Source: Draconibacterium sediminis (GTDB lineage: Bacteria > Bacteroidota > Bacteroidia > Bacteroidales > Prolixibacteraceae). Taken from it: 64,000 nucleotides of DNA. Below are positions 1 through 8,501 of this stretch, in pieces. The position numbers were made by a program, and so were the translations under genes. The stretch covers positions 868,001-932,000 of the forward strand of contig NZ_JRHC01000001.1 in assembly GCF_000949475.1 (NCBI RefSeq). Direction: 5' to 3'. Positions within the stretch are counted from its first letter, which is position 1. Every line of letters begins with the position of its first letter. The notes beneath the pieces were generated by a model. It did not search any database, was not told the DNA's origin, and worked only from the letters and a program-made list of their open reading frames with translations.

Positions 1-155
1 TTGATTTGTTTGGCGAGCCCGACCGGAGCAACGACAACTACATTTATTATCTGATTAAACAGGAGCGGCTGCTTTTCTGGCCGCTGCACAGCAAATTTAT
101 GGTGGTAAAGTTTAAGGACGATTCAACGGTTGATTGGATCAGGATTCATCAGTAG
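1..155 (+). CDS. C-terminal fragment of an unrecognised protein
   Basis: The frame is open from the window edge (first full codon at base 3) to a TAG at 153-155, giving about 50 residues that end in DWIRIHQ. The fragment is rich in aromatic and charged residues (for example NYIYYLIKQE and LLFWPLHSK) and has no recognisable motif. Codon use and composition look like those of neighbouring real genes, so I read it as the end of a gene that starts outside the window. The function cannot be judged from this piece. Confidence 0.55.
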   Translation, partial: DLFGEPDRSNDNYIYYLIKQERLLFWPLHSKFMVVKFKDDSTVDWIRIHQ

Positions 156-685
156 AATCTAAAAAGAATCCAGCGGATTCTCATATTTATAGCAAATTCA
201 AATTCACATGATAGGTACGACTCCGGCCGGAGTCGAATCTTTTTTCATTAGAAACATACTTTAAATATTTGATGCCTCCGGCATAACAAAAGACAACTAC
301 CCCTTGTTAAAAACGAGGCTTTTCCAAATGAAAATCCAACCCCGACGGGGTTGTAATTCTACAGGTATATTCTCATTATTATAATCAAACTCCGATGGAG
401 TTTTCTTTCGGCTATTTAAAATCCGGTACGGTAGAGTTTAGTAAAAGAGAGTTGAAGGTTGTTGACGATAACCCGGTACGGGTTAGATACCACAGCTCCC
501 CTTTCTTCGTAACGAGAGGCAGGAGAACCCGGAGAATTATCTAATTTCTTAAATGCCAAATCTAAAATTAAACAGGTGTTTGCTGAATATCAGGTAATAT
601 TGAAAATGGAAATTTGGTTTATAGTAGCCAGAGTTCGACTATAAAATAACAAAACATAATAAATCGGTAAAACCAACTTAACTTT
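156..685. repeat. Intergenic field of short hairpins with 3-nt loops
   Basis: This 530-bp gap has no convincing gene but holds a string of short perfect dyads. They are CGACTCC/GGAGTCG (218-235), ATGCC-TCC-GGCAT (272-284), CAACCCC-GAC-GGGGTTG (337-353), AAACTCC-GAT-GGAGTTT (387-403) and TAACCCG-GTA-CGGGTTA (469-485). The arm sequences differ while the architecture (5-7 bp arms, usually a 3-nt loop) stays the same. The first is followed by a T-rich stretch and might also act as a terminator for the upstream gene. No promoter for the GH9 gene could be fixed. Confidence 0.6.
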
Positions 686-3214
686 ATGAAAAAACTTTCA
701 TTTTTATCACTCATTTTGCTGCTATTGGCGGCATGTAGTCCTGAACCAAACCAGGATATGGTACTCAACGATCTTGAGTATTTCGAAACACAAGGCGTAA
801 ATGTATTGGTGTACAGTAACCTTTTTACCGGAGGCTTTAACGACGAGAAAAACGCCGGTATTGAATTGATCCACCATGGAGTAAGAACCGCACAAGGTGG
901 GGCCGTGCGACTTTCGCATACCCCGGAGCAGTGGGATCTGGTGCCTGAAATACCAACCCGAACAGTTGACAGTGTAAGCAACAGTATTTCGGCAACCTTA
1001 CGGTACGATGATTACGATTTCGACTCGCGTGTGGTTGTTACAGCTAAGGGCAAAGGTGTTGAGATATCTGTTTTTCTCGACGAACCACTTCCTGAATCTG
1101 TAGAAGGGAGCGCCGGGTTTAACCTCGAGTTTTTGCCTTCGCAATACTGGGGCAAAACCTATTTAATGGATGGGCGTATTAACCGCTTTTCGCGCTACGT
1201 GGCAAGTAATACCATTACAAGGCCCAACAGCGAAAAACCCAAACAATATAAAGGATATGTAACTTCCGACGACAGGGGAACCGGCAAATTTATCGATCCG
1301 CTTCCGCTCGAAACCGGGCGTACAATGCTGCTTGCTCCCGATGAGCCCGAACGTATGGTGAAAATCACTTCTGCTGATGCCGACATTATGCTTTTTGATG
1401 GCCGTGTGCTGGCCCAAAACGGCTGGTATGTAGTTCGTAGTTTGCTTCCGGCCGGAAAAACAGGCAAAGTTTTAACCTGGACCGTTGAGCCCAATGCCGT
1501 TAAAGGCTGGGTAAGAGAGCCCAATATTGGTTTCTCGCAGGTGGGCTACCTGCCTTCGCAACAAAAGGTTTCGGTTATTGAACTCGACAAAAAAGACGAA
1601 CCGCTTGCAAAAGCCTCTATTTACAGGGTAGGCGAAGATGGTAATGCCACCGAAGTATTCCGCGGCAATATCGAATCATGGGGCGACTATTATAAATATC
1701 ACTACGTGAAATTCGATTTTTCTTCTGTTGAAACACCCGGTATTTACTACATTCAGTATGGCGACTTTAAAACCAATAACTTTATTATAGAAGACAACGT
1801 TTACGATTGGATTACCGATGCCACCAGCGATGTTTGGATACCAATTCATATGAACCACATGTATGTGAACGAAGCGTACAGGGTTTGGCACGGCGAACCT
1901 TTTAAAGAAGGCTACTTGCAGGCTCCGCCAAATACTGATCACTTCGATTTGCATAGCCAGGGGCCAACAACCGATACCAAATACAAAGCGCTGGAAACCA
2001 TACCGGGATTAAACGTTGGTGGCTTTTTCGATGCCGGTGATTTTGACATAGAAACCGGATCGAACATTTCTGTTGTGCAGAATTTTGTTCAAACCTGGGA
2101 ATATTTCAAACCCTTGCGCGATCAGACTTTTGTTGACGAGGAGCAGCGCTATGTCGATCTTCATCGTCCGGACGGAACACCTGATATTTTGCAGTATATC
2201 GAGCATGGAACAATGAACCTTGTTGCCCAGGCTGAAATTATCGGTCATATGGCACAAACGCTTTCCAACTCTGTTCTCGATAATTATCATCACCTTGGCG
2301 ATGCCGCTTCAATAACCGACGGCCTTCCGTATAATCCGAATCTGGGGCCGTACGAAGTAGCCCGCGATGGCAAATCAAGCGGTGTAAAAGATGATATGTG
2401 GGCGTTCACAAGCCGTAATCCCAGCCTCGATCTCAGGGCAGCTGCTATGTTTGCTGCAACAAGCCGTGCTCTGAAAGGCTATAACGACGATCTTTCGGGA
2501 AGGGCGTTGATACAGTCGAAAAGACTACTGAAAGAGTCTACTGAATTACTTGCCAATGTGCCGGAGGACAACCGCAGATGGGGAAGAGGTGCAGACATGG
2601 GCACCAATCTGCAACTGTACATTTCAACCGGCGAGCAGCAGTACAGCGATAAGTTTCAGGAATCGCTGTGGCCGTCACTCGACCGGTTCGTAAGTTTCAG
2701 CATTTTAACAGCTTTACACGCTATACCGCACATGGACGAAGCGTACAAAGAAAAGCTACGGCCATATGTGGTGAAATACAAAGAATATATCGAAGAACTT
2801 GAAAAAGATAATCCGTACGGCGTGCCGATCGGACTTCGGAACTGGGCAGGCAATGGCGGTGTGGTTAACTTTGGAACTACCATTTGTTTTGCCAGCCAGT
2901 ATTACCCTGATATTATTGATGCAAGCCATGCATTTAAGGCTACAAACTGGTTGTTTGGATGCCATCCGTATCACAATTATTCGTTTGTGGCAGCGGTGGG
3001 CGCTGCTCGTCCCAAAGCAGTATTTTATGGTAACAACAGGGCCGATTTCTCGTTTATTCCTGGCAATGTTGCTCCCGGCGTATTGTTCAGGCAACCCGAC
3101 CACTTTGAGAACTACGACGACTGGCCGTTTTTATGGGGCCAAAACGAAGGTACCATCGGAGGAAATACCAGTTACCTGATTTTTGGATCAGCTTTTAAAA
3201 ATCTGGTAAAATAA
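686..3214 (+). CDS. Glycoside hydrolase family 9 lipoprotein
   Basis: This is an 842-residue surface or periplasmic polysaccharide hydrolase. Residues 1-17 form a lipoprotein signal peptide with lipobox LAAC. Residues about 20-275 are a beta-rich region I cannot name. About 278-370 resemble the N-terminal Ig-like (CelD_N) module of GH9 enzymes (GFSQVGYLP). The rest is the (alpha/alpha)6 catalytic domain with the DAGD motif at 449-452, which holds the catalytic base, and the C-terminal NEG motif with the probable proton donor E821. GH9 members are mostly endoglucanases, but Bacteroidota lipoprotein members may act on other beta-glycans, so the substrate is open. A strong terminator follows. 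The next gene is a fucosidase, suggesting use of a fucosylated or mixed polysaccharide (inference). Confidence 0.85.
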   Translation: MKKLSFLSLILLLLAACSPEPNQDMVLNDLEYFETQGVNVLVYSNLFTGGFNDEKNAGIELIHHGVRTAQGGAVRLSHTPEQWDLVPEIPTRTVDSVSNSISATLRYDDYDFDSRVVVTAKGKGVEISVFLDEPLPESVEGSAGFNLEFLPSQYWGKTYLMDGRINRFSRYVASNTITRPNSEKPKQYKGYVTSDDRGTGKFIDPLPLETGRTMLLAPDEPERMVKITSADADIMLFDGRVLAQNGWYVVRSLLPAGKTGKVLTWTVEPNAVKGWVREPNIGFSQVGYLPSQQKVSVIELDKKDEPLAKASIYRVGEDGNATEVFRGNIESWGDYYKYHYVKFDFSSVETPGIYYIQYGDFKTNNFIIEDNVYDWITDATSDVWIPIHMNHMYVNEAYRVWHGEPFKEGYLQAPPNTDHFDLHSQGPTTDTKYKALETIPGLNVGGFFDAGDFDIETGSNISVVQNFVQTWEYFKPLRDQTFVDEEQRYVDLHRPDGTPDILQYIEHGTMNLVAQAEIIGHMAQTLSNSVLDNYHHLGDAASITDGLPYNPNLGPYEVARDGKSSGVKDDMWAFTSRNPSLDLRAAAMFAATSRALKGYNDDLSGRALIQSKRLLKESTELLANVPEDNRRWGRGADMGTNLQLYISTGEQQYSDKFQESLWPSLDRFVSFSILTALHAIPHMDEAYKEKLRPYVVKYKEYIEELEKDNPYGVPIGLRNWAGNGGVVNFGTTICFASQYYPDIIDASHAFKATNWLFGCHPYHNYSFVAAVGAARPKAVFYGNNRADFSFIPGNVAPGVLFRQPDHFENYDDWPFLWGQNEGTIGGNTSYLIFGSAFKNLVK

Positions 3215-3221
3215 TTATAGC

Positions 3222-3254
3222 AGGTGTCGGTTATTAATCGGCACCTTTTTTTTT
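3222..3254 (+). terminator. Rho-independent terminator after the GH9 gene
   Basis: The inverted repeat AGGTGTCG / CGGCACCT (one G-T wobble, 9-nt loop) is followed directly by a run of nine T. It starts seven bases after the GH9 stop codon and separates that gene from the fucosidase. Confidence 0.85.
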
Positions 3255-3451
3255 GTCTTATTTTCAGGAATTGATCTTTAAAAGCTATTTTTAAACCAAA
3301 GAAACCAACTACCTGGAATTACAATGGAAACAAGCTGTTCCAAAAACTGCTCCTCAAAATGTTTTATATTCCTTGTTTGTATTGTCCCGATAATGAGTTT
3401 CTTGACAGACTTACGGTGTGGCAAAGTAGATAACATCAAAGACAATCGATA

Positions 3452-4579
3452 ATGGAAAGAAGAAAATTCGTGCAATTAACAGGCTTAGGATTAACGTTTT
3501 CAATGGCTCCATCGCTTTTCAATTCATGTAAAATGAATGATGTGCCGGCCTATTTAAAAAACCACTCCGGGTTGTATGCAACAAACCCACTGGAAGCTGC
3601 CAGACAGTGGTTTATTGACGCAAAATTTGGTTTATTCTTACATTACGGACTATACAGTCTGCATGGCAGAGGAGAATGGGTGCAGTTCAGAGAAAACATT
3701 CATGTAGGTGAATATGAAAAATTGAAAGAAAAATTTACAGCAGAAAAATTTGATGCCGATTTTATTGCCAACCTGGCCGTAGAAGCCGAAATGAAGTATG
3801 TGAACATCACCACCCGCCATCATGATAGTTTCTGCCTTTTTAATACAAAAACAACTGACTTCAATAGTGTTCAGTCTGCTGCAAAACGTGATTTGGTTGA
3901 AGAACTTGCAGTAGCCTGCGAAAAAAGAGGATTAGGATTGTGTCTGTATTATTCTCACGGAAGAGATTGGCGTCATCCGCATGCTCCAAATAACGACAGG
4001 TGGGGTGGTAGTGCACGACCAAAATATGATGAGGAAGAACCTTATTATGCATATGGTGAAAACCACGATCTGAATATGTATATCGACTATATGCACGAGC
4101 AACTGACCGAATTGCTTACTCAATACGGCCCCATTGCCAGTATATGGCTCGATGGGTACGGAACTCCCGTAAGCGGACCAATTGAAAAATTCAGAATACC
4201 TGAAACGTATGAATTAATCAGGAAACTTCAACCTCAATCGCTGATATCGGCAAAGTGGGGATATACCGGAACCGAAGATTATTATGCACCGGAATATCAT
4301 TGGCTGGAAAATAATGCGGATAAAACCAGGCAAATGGTACAATCAGGAAAGCCAATTGAAATTTGCACTAATATTGCCGGTTGGGGGTATACAAAAGAAA
4401 TGGACGGAAAACATCGTGGTGCTGATTCTATCATCGAAAATCTAAAATATGCCGCTAAATTTAATGCAAACTTGCTGTTGAATACCGCCCCGCTACCTGA
4501 TGGATCGATTGATAAACAAGATATTCACTCGCTTAAACAAACCGGGCAAACAATCCGAAAAGATGGATGGCCCGTTTGA
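3452..4579 (+). CDS. Alpha-L-fucosidase, GH29
   Basis: This 375-residue enzyme is predicted to remove alpha-L-fucose from glycans outside the cytoplasm. The N-terminus has a twin-arginine-like start (RR at 3-4) and a hydrophobic stretch ending near a cysteine at 26, so export by Tat or as a lipoprotein is likely. The GH29 signatures seen are FGLFLHYGLYS, the TTRHHDSFCLF block and IWLDGYG, whose D234 is the expected catalytic nucleophile. The acid/base glutamate of GH29 is poorly conserved and I do not assign it. The protein is shorter than many fucosidases and appears to lack the C-terminal beta-sandwich. It lies 237 bp after the GH9 gene, beyond a terminator, so it is probably transcribed separately. 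Confidence 0.88.
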   Translation: MERRKFVQLTGLGLTFSMAPSLFNSCKMNDVPAYLKNHSGLYATNPLEAARQWFIDAKFGLFLHYGLYSLHGRGEWVQFRENIHVGEYEKLKEKFTAEKFDADFIANLAVEAEMKYVNITTRHHDSFCLFNTKTTDFNSVQSAAKRDLVEELAVACEKRGLGLCLYYSHGRDWRHPHAPNNDRWGGSARPKYDEEEPYYAYGENHDLNMYIDYMHEQLTELLTQYGPIASIWLDGYGTPVSGPIEKFRIPETYELIRKLQPQSLISAKWGYTGTEDYYAPEYHWLENNADKTRQMVQSGKPIEICTNIAGWGYTKEMDGKHRGADSIIENLKYAAKFNANLLLNTAPLPDGSIDKQDIHSLKQTGQTIRKDGWPV

Positions 4580-4622
4580 GTATGAACAATAAATGAGATC
4601 CAAATCCTAAACGAATACAACA

Positions 4623-4946
4623 ATGAAAAACTGTCCAAATTGCAACGCAGAGATCGAAGATAATTTTGAATTATGCTGGAATTGTAATTATAGCCTAACG
4701 GAGCAGAAAATAATCGACATAAAAGATTTAAACGAGAATAAAAAAGAAATTGACTGTTTAAGGTGCCATGTGTTAATGCTATATAGCGGCGAATACAAAT
4801 TTCATGAGGGGCCTAAAATTGGAGTTTTGGGAAATATATTTGAGGCTTTTGTTAATCGTGAGTCATTTGACTTATATATGTGCCCCAAATGCGGCAAGGT
4901 GGAATTCTTCGCTCCCCTACAAAATAGTGAATATAAATTTGAGTAA
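4623..4946 (+). CDS. Small double zinc-ribbon protein
   Basis: This 107-residue soluble protein has two treble-cysteine modules: CPNC (4-7) with CWNC (18-21), and CLRC (45-48) with CPKC (87-90). All eight cysteines suit two zinc sites. It has no signal peptide or membrane segment. The role is unknown; such stand-alone zinc ribbons often mediate protein or nucleic-acid contacts. It starts 43 bp after the fucosidase stop. Its sequence is more AT-rich than the flanking genes, which may mean a different origin. Confidence 0.75.
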   Translation: MKNCPNCNAEIEDNFELCWNCNYSLTEQKIIDIKDLNENKKEIDCLRCHVLMLYSGEYKFHEGPKIGVLGNIFEAFVNRESFDLYMCPKCGKVEFFAPLQNSEYKFE

Positions 4947-5058
4947 CCACCCTTCGAAATTGCTTGCTCCAAATAGGCAAAATGCTGAAAAATGACCATT
5001 TTATAATCAGAAATCGGTAAAAATCTGATTAGGAGTGTAGTATGAATTGAAAAAAAAT

Positions 5059-5066
5059 TATATTTG
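5059..5066 (+). promoter_or_regulatory. Candidate Bacteroidota -7 box for the polysaccharide locus
   Basis: TATATTTG matches the -7 consensus TAnnTTTG. It lies about 155 bases before the receiver-domain start codon, upstream of a structured leader. No good -33 TTTG at the usual spacing is visible, so support is weak. Confidence 0.35.
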
Positions 5067-5115
5067 CTTTTAGGACGCAATACAATATTTTAAAAAAAGT
5101 TAAAAAAGAATAGGG

Positions 5116-5167
5116 CTTTTACACTTGTCTCTGAATTTTTTCAGGATGCTGATAGGTGTTGTAAAAG
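5116..5167 (+). promoter_or_regulatory. Nested hairpins in the leader of the polysaccharide locus
   Basis: An outer 8-bp perfect stem (CTTTTACA at 5116-5123 with TGTAAAAG at 5160-5167) encloses a second perfect hairpin CTGAA-TTTT-TTCAG (5131-5144). It ends 53 bases before the ATG at 5221. It may be a folded 5' leader with a regulatory role; no known riboswitch class was recognised. Confidence 0.4.
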
Positions 5168-5220
5168 TCTCTTCAAGTTGCAGTCTGTGTATTTTATTGT
5201 TTAACTAAAATCATTGTATT

Positions 5221-5589
5221 ATGAAACGAATTTTAGTAGCAGAAGACAACAGATTAATCCTTGAGACAGTGGCGCATAGTTTATCCAGAGAGGGTTACGA
5301 GATTATAAAAGCCGAGGATGGAAAAGACTGCTTAGCAAAGCTCGAAGGTAATGAAGTGGATATGCTGATTACCGATCTGTACATGCCAAATTTAAATGGA
5401 CTCGAAGTAATTTCGAAATTGCATGAGTTTTACAAAAAGTTAATACCGGTAATGGTGCTTTCGGCGGCAGGAGCTGAAGAAAGTGTGATGAAAGCTTTTG
5501 ATCTTGGTGCTGATGATTACATGGTAAAACCTTTTAGCCTGATTGAACTAAATATGAGGGTAAAAAGACTATTATCTGTAAGGAAATAG
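5221..5589 (+). CDS. Single-domain response regulator
   Basis: This 122-residue protein is a complete CheY-like receiver and nothing else. Seen: the acidic pair E8/D9, phospho-acceptor D52 in LITDLYMPNLNG, switch residue S81 and K103 in YMVKPF. With no output domain it must act by protein contact. It is the first gene of a same-strand run with an HEAT-like membrane protein, a GT2 synthase, a YaiO-type barrel and an LtaS-like transferase, so it probably adjusts activity of the membrane complex in response to an unlinked histidine kinase (inference). The gap to the next gene is 32 bp. Confidence 0.85.
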   Translation: MKRILVAEDNRLILETVAHSLSREGYEIIKAEDGKDCLAKLEGNEVDMLITDLYMPNLNGLEVISKLHEFYKKLIPVMVLSAAGAEESVMKAFDLGADDYMVKPFSLIELNMRVKRLLSVRK

Positions 5590-5621
5590 TATATTTAGTT
5601 TCAATTAGAAACTTGTAATCA

Positions 5622-7067
5622 ATGCGACATCTCAGCTATGCGGTTAATAAATTGATCGTAATTAGTTTTGTTTTTGTATGTTTCTTCATAGTGCCTCATG
5701 CCGTTCAGGCGAAGCACTTATTATTTGTTCAAGTAGGAATTTCAATTCAACAAACCGATACCTTTGAAAATTCTGAGACTGAAAATGACATTATTGCCAT
5801 TACCCGGGAAGCAACAGAAGAAAATCCTGAATTAAATTCTGAAACTACCTCCCCAACTAAAAAAACAGCTGATCCTTCAAAAAAACATTCGGTAATCAAT
5901 GTCTTTATTTCTGATGAAAAAATCGGGCTGGTAAAAAATAACCTGAACGAGTACGGCGAAAGACATTTACCACGAAAAATCAGAACGGTTTACCTCGATA
6001 TAATTGAAAAAGTTTTTGATTATTCCATATTGCTGCTTTTTGCTGCGCTGATTTTATTCTTTATCGCAAACATTGTATTTGTGCTGTTAACTTTAAATTT
6101 TACCATCAAAAGAAAAAACCAAAAAGAAAGGTTCGAACGGATTTATGGGAAAATGTACGAAGAGGTGGTTATGGATTACATTTTCGGAAACATTGATTGG
6201 GAAAAAGCACGGATTAAACTCAAAAAAATTAAAAACAAAGCCAACCGCAGAATTCTAATCTCGGTTCTTATGAATTTCAAGGCCAACTTTAAGGGCGAGC
6301 TCGAAAGTTTTATTCCTGAGATTTATTTGAAATTAAATCTGCAAAAAGATTCGCTTAAACTGGCCAAATCAAGATACAGCCATAAAAAGGTTAAGGGAAT
6401 AATGGAGCTCACTCACCTTTATCCGCAGGGTGCAAAAGGATTGATTAAAACTCTGATTAACGACCCCAACGATTACGTGCGCACAGAAGCACAAATTGCC
6501 TATGTTACCTTAAACGCCGATAGACCGTTTAGTTTTTTCGATAATCTGAAACAACCCTTTGCCAAATGGGCGCAATTGTCGGTGTTTTACCTCATACGCC
6601 TAAACCAGATACCGGTGCCTGCTTTTGCCCGCTACCTGTCTTTTAAACATTACAATATCCGGAATTTCAGTTTGAAAATGATTACTTTTTTTCAGCAACT
6701 TGAAGATGTTTCGGAAGTGATTAAAATGGTGGAGAGCGACATGGAAGAGACTCGATTTCTGGCCTACAAAGCCATTAACGACCTTCGCTTATACGATAGC
6801 CGCGAATTGATAAAAAAGAAATTTGATGGCGAAACAAAACGGAACAAACTCGAAATTCTGAAGGCATTTAAAAATATTGGCGATACCGATGATTTTGCTT
6901 TTCTTGAGGAGGTAATGAAAACCGGTTCAACATTGTTAAAGCTTGAGGCATGCCGCTCGGCGTATTACATGGGGCAGGAGAGCAGAGAAAAAATTACTCA
7001 GCACACAAAAGAAGAAATACCGGAGCTTGAACTATTATTGGCTCATGTAAAGGATCCGCGGAATTAA
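5622..7067 (+). CDS. Membrane-anchored HEAT-like repeat protein
   Basis: This 481-residue protein has an N-terminal signal sequence, a low-complexity extracytoplasmic stretch of about 100 residues (rich in E, T, S, K), one membrane segment near 132-160, and a cytoplasmic C-terminal half of helical pairs resembling HEAT/armadillo repeats (for example the blocks around 280 to 460). No catalytic motif is visible. It ends three bases before the GT2 start, so the two are translationally close. I infer a scaffold that links the receiver protein to the synthase. The exact family is not recognised. Confidence 0.65.
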   Translation: MRHLSYAVNKLIVISFVFVCFFIVPHAVQAKHLLFVQVGISIQQTDTFENSETENDIIAITREATEENPELNSETTSPTKKTADPSKKHSVINVFISDEKIGLVKNNLNEYGERHLPRKIRTVYLDIIEKVFDYSILLLFAALILFFIANIVFVLLTLNFTIKRKNQKERFERIYGKMYEEVVMDYIFGNIDWEKARIKLKKIKNKANRRILISVLMNFKANFKGELESFIPEIYLKLNLQKDSLKLAKSRYSHKKVKGIMELTHLYPQGAKGLIKTLINDPNDYVRTEAQIAYVTLNADRPFSFFDNLKQPFAKWAQLSVFYLIRLNQIPVPAFARYLSFKHYNIRNFSLKMITFFQQLEDVSEVIKMVESDMEETRFLAYKAINDLRLYDSRELIKKKFDGETKRNKLEILKAFKNIGDTDDFAFLEEVMKTGSTLLKLEACRSAYYMGQESREKITQHTKEEIPELELLLAHVKDPRN

Positions 7068-7070
7068 TTT

Positions 7071-8495
7071 ATGGGAATTGTAAGAACTATAATAGAATCG
7101 TTATTTCTGATTTATACCATCGGTATTTTCAGTTTTTATTTTTGGCTTGCCATTGTTTCGGCAAGGGAATTGATACGAAATGTTCGCGAAGCCAAAACCA
7201 CTAACTTCGATGCGCTTCTGTCTTCTCCTTTTGCTCCGAAAATTTCGCTGTTGGCACCGGCATACAACGAATCGCTTACCATTGTCGACAACATAAAAGC
7301 ACTGCTTGGGCTGTATTACCAGAATTTCGAGATAATTGTTATTAACGATGGCAGCAAAGACGATTCGCTGGAGAAAACAATTGCCGCGTTTGATCTCGAG
7401 AAAGTACCTTTTGCGATTGATTACCAGATTCAGTGCCAGGAGATTCTTGGTGTGTATAAATCGCGGGCAAAGGCCTACTCAAACCTCACCGTGGTTGATA
7501 AGCGCAACGGGGGAAAAGCCGATGCGCTAAATGCAGGTATAAACATTGCTAAAGGCGATTATTTTATTTCAATTGATGTGGATTCGATTATCGATCCGCA
7601 TGCACTGAAAAAGCTGATAAAACCCTTCCTCGAAGCAAGCGATAAAAAGGTAATTGCGGCAGGTGGTGTAATTCAAATTGCCAATTCGTGTGTAATCGAA
7701 AACGGGCAGCTGGTGGAAGTAAATGTTCCCGACAAACTTATTCCCCGTTTCCAGGTCATCGAATACAGCCGTTCGTTTCTGATGGGCAGGCTGGCCTGGA
7801 GCCGCCTCGATGGTTTATTGCTGATATCGGGGGCACTCGGTCTTTTTGATAAAGAGGTGGTTATAAACTGCGGAGGCTACTACACGAAAACCGTTGGCGA
7901 AGATATGGAGTTGGTGGTGCGTATGCGTAAATACATGGCCAACCAGGGGATAAAATACAAGGTAGTTTATATATCCGATCCCTTGTGCTGGACCGAAGCA
8001 CCTTCAACCCTAAAAGTACTCGGATCACAACGAAACAGGTGGACACGCGGCACCATTGATACCATAATGCTGCACCGCGATATTTTTATGAATCCGAAGT
8101 TTGGTTTTATGGGTATGGTTTCGCACCCCTATTGGGTGTTTTTCGAATGGCTGGCCCCTATTGTTGAATTTTTAGGCATATCTTATTTTATTACCATAGC
8201 CTTGCTTGGGCTGGCCGATTGGTCGTTTTTTTATGTGATGTTTGGTTTTATATACTTTTTTGCGATTATGATTTCGACCTATGCCATCCTTTTCGACCAT
8301 CTTTCATACAACCGCTACAAGAAAAAACGAATGATAATAAAGTTGCTGATGACAACCTGGCTCGAGCCGTTTATCTACCATCCTTTAATTGTGTATTGGG
8401 GACTCCGGGGGAACTACGATTATTTCATAAAAAAGAAAAAGTCGTGGGGAAAAATGACACGTGCCGGCTTTGACATTTCGAAACAAAAAAAATAA
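7071..8495 (+). CDS. Processive family 2 glycosyltransferase (membrane polysaccharide synthase)
   Basis: This 474-residue integral membrane enzyme is predicted to polymerise a beta-linked polysaccharide from a nucleotide sugar and pass it across the inner membrane. It has an N-terminal membrane helix (about 5-30), a GT-A domain with D93 (INDGS), the DxD pair D169/D171, the GED acceptor motif at 276-278 and Q320-R-N-R-W324, the QxxRW hallmark of processive GT2 enzymes (cellulose, poly-GlcNAc, hyaluronan synthases). Three or more C-terminal membrane helices follow (about 345-440). No PilZ domain is fused, so c-di-GMP control is not indicated. The sugar used cannot be told from sequence. Confidence 0.85.
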   Translation: MGIVRTIIESLFLIYTIGIFSFYFWLAIVSARELIRNVREAKTTNFDALLSSPFAPKISLLAPAYNESLTIVDNIKALLGLYYQNFEIIVINDGSKDDSLEKTIAAFDLEKVPFAIDYQIQCQEILGVYKSRAKAYSNLTVVDKRNGGKADALNAGINIAKGDYFISIDVDSIIDPHALKKLIKPFLEASDKKVIAAGGVIQIANSCVIENGQLVEVNVPDKLIPRFQVIEYSRSFLMGRLAWSRLDGLLLISGALGLFDKEVVINCGGYYTKTVGEDMELVVRMRKYMANQGIKYKVVYISDPLCWTEAPSTLKVLGSQRNRWTRGTIDTIMLHRDIFMNPKFGFMGMVSHPYWVFFEWLAPIVEFLGISYFITIALLGLADWSFFYVMFGFIYFFAIMISTYAILFDHLSYNRYKKKRMIIKLLMTTWLEPFIYHPLIVYWGLRGNYDYFIKKKKSWGKMTRAGFDISKQKK

Positions 8496-8501
8496 AATAC
8501 A

